Assembly (NCBI RefSeq): GCF_020682705.1
Contig: NZ_JAGTTN010000001.1
Location: 558,001 to 622,000 of the forward strand
Direction of reading: 5' to 3'
Source of the DNA: Microbacterium allomyrinae
GTDB lineage: Bacteria > Actinomycetota > Actinomycetes > Actinomycetales > Microbacteriaceae
DNA length: 64,000 nt
Part shown: piece by piece, positions 27,461 to 35,223 of the stretch
How positions within the stretch are numbered: the stretch's first letter is position 1
How the letters are laid out: each line of letters begins with the position of its first letter
Program-made: the position numbers and the translations under genes
The notes under the pieces: model-generated
Told to the model about the DNA's origin: nothing
The model's input: the letters and a program-made list of their open reading frames with translations, nothing else
Database searches by the model: none

Positions 27461-27856
27461 TCAGGCTTCGCTCGGGCCGCAGCGTGCGGGCTTCTCACGG
27501 GCGGTGATGTCGTCGGCGTTCGCCGCGACCCACTCCATGAGCGGAAGCATCCGCTCCATCAGCGCGTCACCGAGGGAGGTGAGCGAGTATTCGACGCGCG
27601 GCGGCACCTCGGGATACGACGTGCGCGAGATGAAGCCATCGGTCTCGAGCGTGCGCAGGGTCGAGGCGAGCATCTTCTCGCTGATGCCATCGACTTTGCG
27701 GCGGAGATCTCCCCAGCGGATCGTGCCGTCGGTCAGCGCGAGGAGCACGAGGACCCCCCACTTGCTCATCACATGATCGAGCACGACGCGAGTCGGGCAC
27801 GACTCGCTGAATACGCCGGGGTACTCCTCCCGTATCTGCGCAAAACTAACCACCAT
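27461..27856 (-). CDS. HxlR-family regulator
   Basis: A 131-residue winged-helix protein: SESCPTRVVLDHVMSKWGVL with the conserved Cys-Pro near residue 20, then RWGDLRRKVDGISEKMLAST. Family members sense quinones, aldehydes or thiol stress through this Cys. It diverges from an NmrA-type NAD(P)H oxidoreductase, and two direct repeats lie directly before its start. Confidence 0.88.
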   Translation of the reverse strand: MVVSFAQIREEYPGVFSESCPTRVVLDHVMSKWGVLVLLALTDGTIRWGDLRRKVDGISEKMLASTLRTLETDGFISRTSYPEVPPRVEYSLTSLGDALMERMLPLMEWVAANADDITAREKPARCGPSEA

Positions 27857-27886
27857 GTGGGTACCTTACCTCAAAGTGGGTACCTT
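27857..27886. promoter_or_regulatory. paired GTGGGTACCTT repeats, likely HxlR operator
   Basis: GTGGGTACCTT occurs at 27857-27867 and again at 27876-27886. Each copy contains the palindrome GGTACC, so a dimer could bind across both. The pair abuts the HxlR start codon and lies 84 bp before the divergent oxidoreductase. Confidence 0.6.
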
Positions 27887-27969
27887 CCGAAAGGAATGTG
27901 AACCCGCAACGCGGGCGTTCGACCTCGGTGAGCGCACGGCGCGTGCCGCTCCCACCGAAAGGACACCGC

Positions 27970-28845
27970 ATGACCATCCTCGTCACCGCCGCAGGCGGAC
28001 AGCTCGGCCACCTCGTCATCGATGCGCTTCTGGCCCGCGGCACCGCACCGAGCGAGATCGTCGCCGGCGCACGCACCACGTCGAAGGTCGCGGATGTCGC
28101 GGCGCGCGGCATCCGAGTCGTCGAGCTGGACTACCTGGTCCCCGCCACCATCGCGGCAGCGCTCGAGGGAATCGACACCGTGCTGCTCATCTCGGGCAGC
28201 GAGCCGGGCAAGCGACTCGACGGGCACAGGAACGTGATCGATGCCGCCCGGGCCGCGGGCGTCGCGAAGCTCGTCTACACGAGCGTCTCGCACGCAGACT
28301 CGGTGGACTTCGTCCTCGCGCCCGAGCACAAGGCGACCGAAGAGGCCCTCGCCGCGAGCGGTGTTCCGGCCGTGGTGCTGCGCAACAACTGGTACACCGA
28401 GAACTACACGCCCGACGTGCTCCGCGCCGCCGAGACCGGCGTGATCGCGGCGTCGGTGGCAGACGCCGTCGTCGCCGCCGCCAGTCGCGCCGACTACGCC
28501 GAAGCCGCCGCCGTGGTCCTCGTCGAAGACGGCCACATCGGCCGCACGTACGAGCTCTCGGGCGATACCGCCATCTCGTACGCCGACATCGCCGCGGCGG
28601 CAGGCAACGTGCTCGGGCGTCATGTGGCGTACGTGCCGGTGACCCGCAAGCAGCTCGAAGAGGCACTCACCGAGGCGGGGTTGGATGCCGGCACCGTCGG
28701 CTTCGTCGCCGAGATGGAAGCCGGCATCGGGCGCGGAGTGCTCGCCGACGCCGACCCCACGCTCGCGCGCCTCATCGGTCGCCCGACCACCCCGATCGTC
28801 GAGGGCCTCCGCGCCGCCGTCGAGCCGGCGCGCGTACCGGCGTAG
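27970..28845 (+). CDS. NmrA/QorB-type NAD(P)H oxidoreductase
   Basis: A 291-residue atypical SDR. TILVTAAGGQLGHLVIDALL is the NAD(P)-binding glycine motif, AKLVYTSVSHADS and VPAVVLRNNWYTENY are typical of NAD(P)H:quinone oxidoreductase QorB. It would reduce quinones and is controlled by the divergent HxlR regulator, a common actinobacterial pair. Its last codons (EPARVPA) are the first unit of a 21-bp tandem array that continues beyond the stop. Confidence 0.88.
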   Translation: MTILVTAAGGQLGHLVIDALLARGTAPSEIVAGARTTSKVADVAARGIRVVELDYLVPATIAAALEGIDTVLLISGSEPGKRLDGHRNVIDAARAAGVAKLVYTSVSHADSVDFVLAPEHKATEEALAASGVPAVVLRNNWYTENYTPDVLRAAETGVIAASVADAVVAAASRADYAEAAAVVLVEDGHIGRTYELSGDTAISYADIAAAAGNVLGRHVAYVPVTRKQLEEALTEAGLDAGTVGFVAEMEAGIGRGVLADADPTLARLIGRPTTPIVEGLRAAVEPARVPA

Positions 28846-29147
28846 CCGACCCGCGCCGCCGTCGAGCCGACTCGCGTCGCGGCGTAGCCGATCCGCGCCG
28901 CCGTCGAGCCGACCTGCGTACCGGCGTAGCCGACCCGCGCCGCGGCGTAACCGATCCGCGCCGCCGTCGAGCCGACCCGCGTACCGGCGTAGCCGATCCG
29001 CGCCGCCGTCGAGCCGACCTGCGTACCGGCGTAGCCGACCCGCGTCGCTGCGTAGCCGACCCGCGCGGCGGTCGAGCCGGCGCGCGTCGCGGCGTAGCCG
29101 ACCCGCGCGGCGGTCGAGCCGGCGCGCGTCGCGGCGTAGCCGATCCG
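28811..29147. repeat. 21-bp tandem repeat array (about 16 units)
   Basis: Units such as AGCCGACCCGCGCCGCCGTCG follow each other with a strict 21-bp period and a higher-order 42-bp alternation of GTAGCC and CGAGCC versions. The array begins inside the last codons of the NmrA-type gene, includes its TAG stop, and ends five bases before the stop of the convergent NUDIX gene. It fills the whole 306-bp intergenic space, which holds no gene. On the minus strand it would read as seven-residue repeats, but no plausible gene start precedes them. Confidence 0.9.
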
Positions 29148-29151
29148 GCGA

Positions 29152-29886
29152 TCAGCTCGTATCGGGGAGCGTGAGCGGAAGCTCGCGCTCCCCGTTCCAC
29201 GGTTCGGTCCAGCCGAGCCGATCGAACAGCGCGTCCAGCACCAATCCGGTGAACCCCCAGACGAGGTGCCCGCCGGTCGCGTGCGGCACGAGGAAGCCGG
29301 GGCCACGCCACTCCTGACGGTCGCGCCGGACCACCGTGATCCCGCGGTTCGCGGGGTCGAGCAGATCGGCGACCGGTGCGCGGAACACGTCGGCCGACTC
29401 CGCCACATCGACGACGCGGACGGGAGACGGATGCCGCCACCAGCCCAGCACGGGAGTCACCAGGTGCTGGGAGTAGGCGAGGGGCACATTCTCGAGGACG
29501 CCGAGCACCTCGACGCCCCTCGGATCGAGGCCCGTCTCTTCCCGAGCCTCGCGGAGGGCGGCAGCGACCGGGCCGTCATCGCCGGGGTCCACGCGTCCGC
29601 CCGGGAACGCGACCTGGCCGGGATGCGATCGCAGCGTCGAGGCGCGCGAGAGCAGCAGCACATCGAGGTCGCGAGAAACGGCGCGCGCCTGCGCGTCACG
29701 GTCGCTCGGCAGTGCGTCGAGAACGCCGAAGAGGATGAGCACGGCGGCCGGACGCCCGTCGTCGGACGCCGGCAATCGGGAGAGTCCTTCGAACCCCCGT
29801 CCGTCGCGGGCTGCGACGGCGTCCGCGACGGCGGCGAGCTGCATCCGCGCGCCGTCCGTCCTCGATCGCGTCTGTTCGGCGGCCAT
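29152..29886 (-). CDS. NUDIX hydrolase, CoA pyrophosphatase-like
   Basis: A 244-residue NUDIX protein. The Nudix box GGRVDPGDDGPVAAALREAR continues with EETGL, giving G-x5-E-x7-R-E-x2-E-E-x-G-L apart from an Asp in place of the first Glu. It is preceded by LRSHPGQVAFPGG, the UPF0035 segment (LL-x-R-x6-HxGQxAFPGG) found in CoA pyrophosphatases such as NudL. It would cleave CoA or related diphosphates. Tandem-repeat arrays lie on both sides of the gene. Confidence 0.87.
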   Translation of the reverse strand: MAAEQTRSRTDGARMQLAAVADAVAARDGRGFEGLSRLPASDDGRPAAVLILFGVLDALPSDRDAQARAVSRDLDVLLLSRASTLRSHPGQVAFPGGRVDPGDDGPVAAALREAREETGLDPRGVEVLGVLENVPLAYSQHLVTPVLGWWRHPSPVRVVDVAESADVFRAPVADLLDPANRGITVVRRDRQEWRGPGFLVPHATGGHLVWGFTGLVLDALFDRLGWTEPWNGERELPLTLPDTS

Positions 29887-29923
29887 TGGCTCAGGCTACG
29901 CCGATCCGGCGACACCGCGGACG

Positions 29924-30262
29924 GAGCCCGACCTCACCACCAAGCCCGGCCCAGGAGCCCGACCTCACCCACTCCGGCCTCACCAAGCCCGACCTCACCC
30001 ACGCCGACCTCACCACCAAACCCGACCTCACCACCAAGCCCGACCGAGGAGCCCGACTTCGCCCACGCCGACCTCACCCAAGCGCGACCTCACCACCCAG
30101 CCCGACCTCACCCACGCCGACCTCACCACCAAACCCGACCTCACCACCAAACCCGACCTCACCACCAAACCCGACCTCACCACCAAGCCCGACCTCACCA
30201 CCCAGCGCGACCTCGCCCAGCCCGACCTCATCACCCAGCCCGACCTCACCACCCAGCCCGAG
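29924..30262. repeat. 15/18-bp tandem repeat array (CCCGACCTCACCACCAA type)
   Basis: About twenty units of CCCGACCTCACCACCAA(A/G) (18 bp) alternate with shortened 15-bp CCCGACCTCACCCACG-type units. Four consecutive 18-bp copies near 30120-30190 are almost identical. The array occupies most of the 402-bp gap between the aminopeptidase 3' end and the NUDIX start, both on the minus strand. No credible coding start lies in it. It would form part of the transcript between these genes if they are co-transcribed. Confidence 0.9.
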
Positions 30263-30288
30263 GCGAGCCGTCGCACCCACACCGCGGG

Positions 30289-31602
30289 TCACCCGCGGAA
30301 GAACACCTCCGCGACGCGGGTCAGGTCCCACAGATCGCTGACACCCGCGAGTTCTCGCGCCGAGTGCATCGACAGGATCGGGATGCCGACATCCACCGTC
30401 CGGATGCCGAGGCGGGTCGCCGTGATCGGCCCGATCGTCGATCCGCAGGGGACGGAGTTGTTCGAGACGAACTCCTGGCTCGTCACGCCCGCCGCGAAGC
30501 ACCAGGCGTTCCAGGCCGCGGCACCCGCGGCATCCGTCGCGTATCGCTGGTTCGCGTTGATCTTGAGGATCGGTCCCGACCCGAGCATCGGCTGGACGAC
30601 CGGGTCGTGCTTGTCGGCGTAGTTGGGATGCACCGAGTGGCCGACGTCGCTCGAGACGCACCATGACGCGGCGAGGGAGCGCAGCTGCTGCTCGCGGTCG
30701 GCGCCGAGCGACAGCCAGAGCCGCTCCAGGACGTCCGAGAGGAAGGGACCGGCAGCACCCGAACGGGTGCCTGATCCGACCTCTTCGTGATCGAACACCG
30801 CGAGCATCGCGATGTGGTCGGCATCGTCGGCGCTGCCCTGCGGGCCGGCCGCGCGCTCGAGCGCGACGACGCCCGCGTGCACCGACGCCAGGTCGTCGAG
30901 ACGGCCCGAGGCGAAGAAGACGTCATCGAGCCCGAACGTCGTTCCGGCAGCCGCGTCCGCGGTGACGACGTCGTAGCCGCGGATGCGGGCGGCATCCACG
31001 CCCGCATCGCGAGCGAGCTCGTCCAGGATGTCGGCCGAGTCGGACTCGCCGAGACCCCAGACCGGCTGAGTCTGGGACTGCTTGTCGAGCGAGAGGTGGT
31101 CGTTGGCCTCACGGTCGAGGTGGATCGCGAGCTGCGGCAGCCGCAGCAGCGCGCCGGTCGCTGCCAGCACACTCGTCCCATCGTCGAGCACCAGGCGTCC
31201 GGCCAGCCGCAGTTCGCGGTCGAGCCACGAGTTCAGCAGCGGTCCGCCGTAGATCTCTACGCCCGCCTGCAGCCAGCCGAGCTTGCCCGTCGTCGGCTTG
31301 GGCTTGAGCTTGAACCCGGGCGAATCGGAGTGCGCCCCGAAGATGCGCACCCCCGTCGAGGCCGAAGCGGCCCGCGGCACCACCCACGCGATCACCGCGC
31401 CGTCGCGCACCACGACATAGCGACCGCCGGCGGGCGCGGGCCATGAGACGCTCTCGTCGAGGCGGGTGAACCCCGCCCTCTCGAGTCGCGCGGCGACCTC
31501 GGCGGCGGCGTGGAAACTGGACGGCGATGCCTCGACGAACGACGCGAGATCGGCGGTGTGAGCGAGGGCGGCGGTGGACGAGGGCACTGCTTCTGAGGGC
31601 AC
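30289..31602 (-). CDS. M18-family aspartyl/aminopeptidase
   Basis: A 437-residue metallo-aminopeptidase. Zinc-site motifs are IFGAHSDSPGFKLKP, GGPLLNSWLDRELRL, AVFDHEEVGSGTRSGA and ILSMHSARELAG, all characteristic of M18 peptidases, which remove acidic or neutral N-terminal residues and form dodecamers in the cytoplasm. It starts with GTG. The 3' side abuts a tandem-repeat array. Confidence 0.92.
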   Translation of the reverse strand: MPSEAVPSSTAALAHTADLASFVEASPSSFHAAAEVAARLERAGFTRLDESVSWPAPAGGRYVVVRDGAVIAWVVPRAASASTGVRIFGAHSDSPGFKLKPKPTTGKLGWLQAGVEIYGGPLLNSWLDRELRLAGRLVLDDGTSVLAATGALLRLPQLAIHLDREANDHLSLDKQSQTQPVWGLGESDSADILDELARDAGVDAARIRGYDVVTADAAAGTTFGLDDVFFASGRLDDLASVHAGVVALERAAGPQGSADDADHIAMLAVFDHEEVGSGTRSGAAGPFLSDVLERLWLSLGADREQQLRSLAASWCVSSDVGHSVHPNYADKHDPVVQPMLGSGPILKINANQRYATDAAGAAAWNAWCFAAGVTSQEFVSNNSVPCGSTIGPITATRLGIRTVDVGIPILSMHSARELAGVSDLWDLTRVAEVFFRG

Positions 31603-31724
31603 GGACGAGTCTCCTGGGCAGGGGCGGGCGGTGCCTCGATCGTAGTTCGCGGCACCGTCGATTCGCGGTTCGTCGTGGGATCGCAGGACTCGTGATCTGG
31701 CCTTTTTCCGACGCCTCGGCGCAT

Positions 31725-31741
31725 GTCACATTCAGGTAACG
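31725..31741 (+). promoter_or_regulatory. direct repeat resembling an MtrA box
   Basis: GTCACA (31725-31730) and GTAACG (31736-31741) are an 11-bp-spaced direct repeat, the layout of OmpR-type response-regulator sites and similar to published MtrA boxes before actinobacterial cell-wall genes. It lies 111 bp upstream of the secreted transglycosylase-like gene. Confidence 0.4.
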
Positions 31742-31851
31742 CACGGGAACCGTCCAGAAAAGACCGCCAGACTCTGGAACTTGTGTCCGCCCGAACGGAT
31801 GCCGAGCGCCGCACGGCGGCGCCTTTCTCACATACGGAACCCGGTCTTTTC

Positions 31852-32841
31852 ATGCGCTCCTTCACGTCGTCCATTCCCTCCCGCCGCACTCTCCGCCGCA
31901 CCGCGCGCCGCATCCGGCGCCGCCCCGCGCTGGTCGCCGCGACCCTGACAGTGGGACTTCTGCTCGCTGCAGGAATGACCGCGACCGCGCCGGCGTCGCA
32001 GGCCGAGGCATCCGGAACGCTCTCGAATTTCGCACTCGCGTCGTTCACGTCGCCCGCGGTTTCGACCGTCGCGGCGAGCGCGTCGGATACGGATCTCGTC
32101 TCGACCGATGCCGACGACGCCATCACCGGTGCCGCCGCGTCCGTCACCGCAGCGACGACGGTCGCGGCCGACATCGCTGCCTCGGGTCTGGACGTGGGCG
32201 TGCCCGTGACGACGGTCGACACGGCCGAGCTCGAAGCCGCCGTAGACCAGCTCGAGCGGGCCGACATCCTTCCCGCGGCGTTCGTGCAGGACTTCACCGA
32301 GGACGTCACCACGCTCGCGGCATCCGTCGACGAGCAGGTCTCGGGCTTGCGCGGCCGCCTCGACGCAGCGATCGCCGTCAAGGCCGAGCAGGAGGCCGCC
32401 GCCGAGAAGGCCCGCGTCGAGGCCGAGGCGGCCGCCACCGCCGCCGCCGAAGCCGCTGCGGCGAAGAAGACCACCACGTCGTCCTCGGCAGCGGCGAATC
32501 CCGTGTACGCCACCGGCGGTTCGGTCGGCGGCAGCAGCCCGGCCGACGCCCAGGCCACTGCGCGCGTGATGATCGGCAACTACGGCTGGGGCGACGACCA
32601 GTTCGCGTGCCTCGTGTCGCTGTGGAACAAGGAGTCCGGCTGGAACTACGCGGCCCACAACCGCTCGAGCGGCGCCTACGGCATTCCGCAGGCTCTCCCC
32701 GGCAGCAAGATGGCGAGCGCCGGTGCCGACTGGCAGACGAACGCCGCCACGCAGATCTCATGGGGACTGGGTTACATCTCGGGACGCTACGGCACCCCCT
32801 GCGGCGCCTGGGGCCACTCGCAGTCCACCGGCTGGTACTGA
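31852..32841 (+). CDS. secreted lytic transglycosylase-like protein (APF C-terminal type)
   Basis: A 329-residue exported protein. The N-terminus is Arg-rich followed by a hydrophobic stretch (VAATLTVGLLLAAGM) and a likely signal-peptidase site near AQAEA/ASQAEA. The middle is Ala/Glu-rich and predicted coiled-coil (AEKARVEAEAAATAAAEAA). The C-terminal ~85 residues carry FACLVSLWNKESGWNYAAHN and SGAYGIPQALPGSKMAS, the lysozyme-like domain of aggregation-promoting factors and related transglycosylases; the Glu in NKESGW is the probable catalytic acid. Its TGA stop is the first of five in-frame stops created by a hexanucleotide repeat. Confidence 0.87.
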   Translation: MRSFTSSIPSRRTLRRTARRIRRRPALVAATLTVGLLLAAGMTATAPASQAEASGTLSNFALASFTSPAVSTVAASASDTDLVSTDADDAITGAAASVTAATTVAADIAASGLDVGVPVTTVDTAELEAAVDQLERADILPAAFVQDFTEDVTTLAASVDEQVSGLRGRLDAAIAVKAEQEAAAEKARVEAEAAATAAAEAAAAKKTTTSSSAAANPVYATGGSVGGSSPADAQATARVMIGNYGWGDDQFACLVSLWNKESGWNYAAHNRSSGAYGIPQALPGSKMASAGADWQTNAATQISWGLGYISGRYGTPCGAWGHSQSTGWY

Positions 32842-32868
32842 GACTGAGACTGAGACTGAGACTGAGAC
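32839..32868 (+). repeat. hexanucleotide repeat (TGAGAC x5) containing the stop codon
   Basis: TGAGAC is repeated five times from the transglycosylase stop codon onward. Because the period is six bases, TGA occurs in frame at 32839, 32845, 32851, 32857 and 32863. Confidence 0.9.
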
Positions 32869-32878
32869 TCGGCCTTCG

Positions 32879-33277
32879 CTAGAGGTAGAGATCCTCGTAG
32901 GCCGCGATCGGGATGATTTCCCGGGCCGCGGCGGCGAGCGTCGGATCGTCGGCGACCAGTGCGTCGGCCTGAAGCTTCGCGACCGCGAGGTACTCCGCAC
33001 GTGCGGGATCGTCCCAATCGAGCTGCATCGCGATCTTCCAGGCCACGGCGCGTGACACGCGATCGCCGAGCAGGCGCACCTTGAGCACGGCGAGGCGCTC
33101 GAGCTTCGCCCGCCCGGCCGCGTCGTCGATTCGCCCCTCGCGCACGCGCCGGTAGAGCAGGCGGAGGGCATCGGATCGCAGCAGAGACGGCCCCACCAGC
33201 GAATGGCGCGGGTCGATCTCGCGCTCGTCATCGACGATCCGCAGCGCCGTCGGCGCATCGATCGCAAACCTGGTCAT
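32879..33277 (-). CDS. PIN-domain-like protein (orphan VapC-type)
   Basis: A 132-residue protein. FAIDAPTAL at the N-terminus, a central SLVGPSLLRSDALRLLYR helix pair, and EYLAVAKLQADALVADDPTL with a closing IIPIAAYEDL fit the PIN-domain layout, including several acidic residues expected at the metal site. No antitoxin-like gene overlaps it; on its 5' side is a 27-bp repeat array. Toxin activity is not shown; orphan PIN proteins of this kind are common in Microbacteriaceae. Confidence 0.6.
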   Translation of the reverse strand: MTRFAIDAPTALRIVDDEREIDPRHSLVGPSLLRSDALRLLYRRVREGRIDDAAGRAKLERLAVLKVRLLGDRVSRAVAWKIAMQLDWDDPARAEYLAVAKLQADALVADDPTLAAAAREIIPIAAYEDLYL

Positions 33278-33296
33278 GGCGCGATCCTGCCATGGC

Positions 33297-33481
33297 GCTC
33301 CGACACCGCGCTCCACACACCGCACTCCGACACTGCACTCCAAGCACCGCTTTCCGACACCGCACTCCAAGCACCGCTTTCCGACACCGCACTCCAAGCA
33401 CCGCTTTCCGACACCGCACTCCAAGCACCGCTTTCCGACACCGCGCTCCGACACTGCACTCCAACGCCGCGCTCCGAGACT
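33297..33481. repeat. 27-bp tandem repeat array between divergent genes
   Basis: Four identical 27-bp copies starting ACTCCAAGCACCGCTTTCCG run from 33337 to 33444 and are flanked by partial, diverged copies on both sides. The array fills most of the 264-bp space between the start codons of the PIN-like and DUF503 genes, so it occupies the shared promoter region. Confidence 0.9.
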
Positions 33482-33541
33482 GCGAAACGCAGGATCAAGC
33501 GTCGGGCACCCGCCGGGAACTGCGCGCGCGACACTGGAGTC

Positions 33542-33838
33542 ATGTGGATCGCCTGGATCGAGTTCGACCTGCTGCTCGGCGACGTGCACTCGCTCAAGGA
33601 GAAGCGCAGCATTCTGCGACCGCTTCTCGCCGACCTGAGTCGACGCACCGAATCGGCCGTGGCCGAGGTCGGCGCTCACGACCTGCATCGTCGCGCGACG
33701 GTCGGGGTCTCGGTCGTCGCGGCCGAACCGAGCCACGCGCAGCAGGTGCTCGATCACGCCGAACGTCTCGTCGCGGAGCAGCATCCCGAGGTGACGCTGC
33801 TGTCTGCGCACCGCGGACTGCACTCCAGCGAAGACTGA
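33542..33838 (+). CDS. DUF503-family protein
   Basis: A 98-residue protein. WIAWIEFDLLLGDVHSLKEK followed by RSILRPLLADLSRR is the conserved DUF503 (YlxP-like) start, and AVAEVGAHDLHRRATVGVSV the middle block. YlxP relatives are often encoded near rbfA and are linked to ribosome assembly, but this copy stands alone. Its start is 98 bp after the last perfect repeat unit. Confidence 0.85.
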   Translation: MWIAWIEFDLLLGDVHSLKEKRSILRPLLADLSRRTESAVAEVGAHDLHRRATVGVSVVAAEPSHAQQVLDHAERLVAEQHPEVTLLSAHRGLHSSED

Positions 33839-33895
33839 TCGAGGTTCGCCCGCTCGGAGCGCTGACTAGCCTGGCACCCGCACAGGACACCCCGC

Positions 33896-35170
33896 TCAGA
33901 ACGGCGCGACGCCGACGCCGGACGGCCGGAACACGGGAACGCGTCGTTCGGGCTCGACGACATAACGCCGTCCGGCCGGTGAGGTCCACTCGAGCGCCCC
34001 ACCTCCGTCAGGCATGTGCTGCACTCGCCATCCGCCATGGTGCTTCACGGTGTGATGTCCTTTGCACAGCGGCGTCAGGTTGCCGAGCGCGGTGGAACCG
34101 CCGTGCTCCCACGCGATCGTGTGATCGATCTCGCATCGCGAGGCCGGGATTCCGCAACCCGGGGCCATGCACCGATCAGCCCGCCACCTCACGAGCCGTC
34201 GCAATGCAGCGGGTGGACGATATCTGTCACGGCCGACCGAGACCACCATGCCGGTCTCGGGGTGGGTGAGTACCCGCATCCAGTCGTCGGCACCCCCGCA
34301 CAGTTCGCGCGCGCGGTCGCTCGGGATCGGCCCGATCCCCTCGACGACCGCCCATGCGGCACCGCCCGCGAGATCGACTTCATCGCCGGTCAGCAAAGCG
34401 AGGGCAGGAACAGTGACGGCGACCGTCGCGCGGATGCCGCGCGCCTCAGGCGGGTGGGCGTCCGACACTGCGTCGATGAGAAGGTCGCAGACGACATCGG
34501 CGCGCACCTGATCCAGCGTGCGCGTCTCGCCTTCGCACACCGTGATGGTCTTCGCGATCGCCGTGGCTCTGCCGTGGATCGCGTGAATCTCGACCATCGG
34601 CGCGTAGAGATGCAGCCAGGCCATGCCGTCTTCTGCAGCCTCAACCACGACGCGCCGACCCGCGAGCGCCGTCTCGTGTCGTTCCGACATCGTCACGGCA
34701 CGTGCGTTCTCGATGAGCACGCGGAGCGCTCGGCGGAACGTGCCGACCGGCTGGGCTTCGGCGAGGGCGAGGGCGCGGGCGCGCGGAAGCAGAGTCGCGC
34801 GGAGCTCAGGCTCGACGGCGTCGATCGCAGCGACGAGGATCTGCGCGTGACGCTCGGTCACGCGAGCCTGCTCCAGCGAGGCGAGCACGGCCGGATACCG
34901 GCGCACGACGCCCTCCGCCAGCGAGATCAACTCCCCCGCGGCGTACTCGGTGATCCGCAGCGCGGCCGCGAGTTCGAGCCGCACGCCGCGTTCGATGACC
35001 TCGGTCAGCGCCCGACCGTGCCGGTCGGCGTCTTCGAGTGCCTCCCGTCGCATCCCGTCGATTCGCTCCAAACGCTGCGCCGCGAAGATCGACATCATGT
35101 CGGCCACTTCGACAACGAGATCCACGGCATCCGGAATCGGCATGTCGGGGTAGTCGGGATCGAAAAACAT
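33896..35170 (-). CDS. DUF222 / HNH endonuclease-domain protein
   Basis: A 424-residue protein of the actinobacterial DUF222-HNH (13E12-like) family. The helical DUF222 region spans about residues 20-300 and the C-terminus has an HNH site: CMAPGCGIPASRCEIDHTIA, then NLTPLCKGHHTVKHHGGW, with CxxC zinc-type cysteines and the D-H and H-H pairs present. These genes are multi-copy in many Microbacteriaceae; their biological role is unresolved. No flanking repeats or transfer signs are seen. Confidence 0.88.
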   Translation of the reverse strand: MFFDPDYPDMPIPDAVDLVVEVADMMSIFAAQRLERIDGMRREALEDADRHGRALTEVIERGVRLELAAALRITEYAAGELISLAEGVVRRYPAVLASLEQARVTERHAQILVAAIDAVEPELRATLLPRARALALAEAQPVGTFRRALRVLIENARAVTMSERHETALAGRRVVVEAAEDGMAWLHLYAPMVEIHAIHGRATAIAKTITVCEGETRTLDQVRADVVCDLLIDAVSDAHPPEARGIRATVAVTVPALALLTGDEVDLAGGAAWAVVEGIGPIPSDRARELCGGADDWMRVLTHPETGMVVSVGRDRYRPPAALRRLVRWRADRCMAPGCGIPASRCEIDHTIAWEHGGSTALGNLTPLCKGHHTVKHHGGWRVQHMPDGGGALEWTSPAGRRYVVEPERRVPVFRPSGVGVAPF

Positions 35171-35223
35171 GCTTCCAGATTAGAACATACCTACGACACT
35201 CCGCCGATTTGTCGCGCCTGCCC

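Noticed and set aside
28620..29408. Minus-strand frame with heptapeptide repeats (GYAATRV/GSTAARI type)
   Set aside because: It spans the NUDIX gene in another frame and the 21-bp array; no start or ribosome site supports a repeat protein.
31603..31851. c-di-AMP riboswitch before the transglycosylase gene
   Set aside because: Such elements precede wall hydrolases in actinobacteria, but I could not match the conserved core; only the direct repeat is supported.
32879..33277. VapBC toxin-antitoxin pair
   Set aside because: No antitoxin-sized gene is adjacent; only the PIN-like protein is supported.
28811..33481. CRISPR array
   Set aside because: The repeats are directly adjacent without unique spacers and no cas genes are present.
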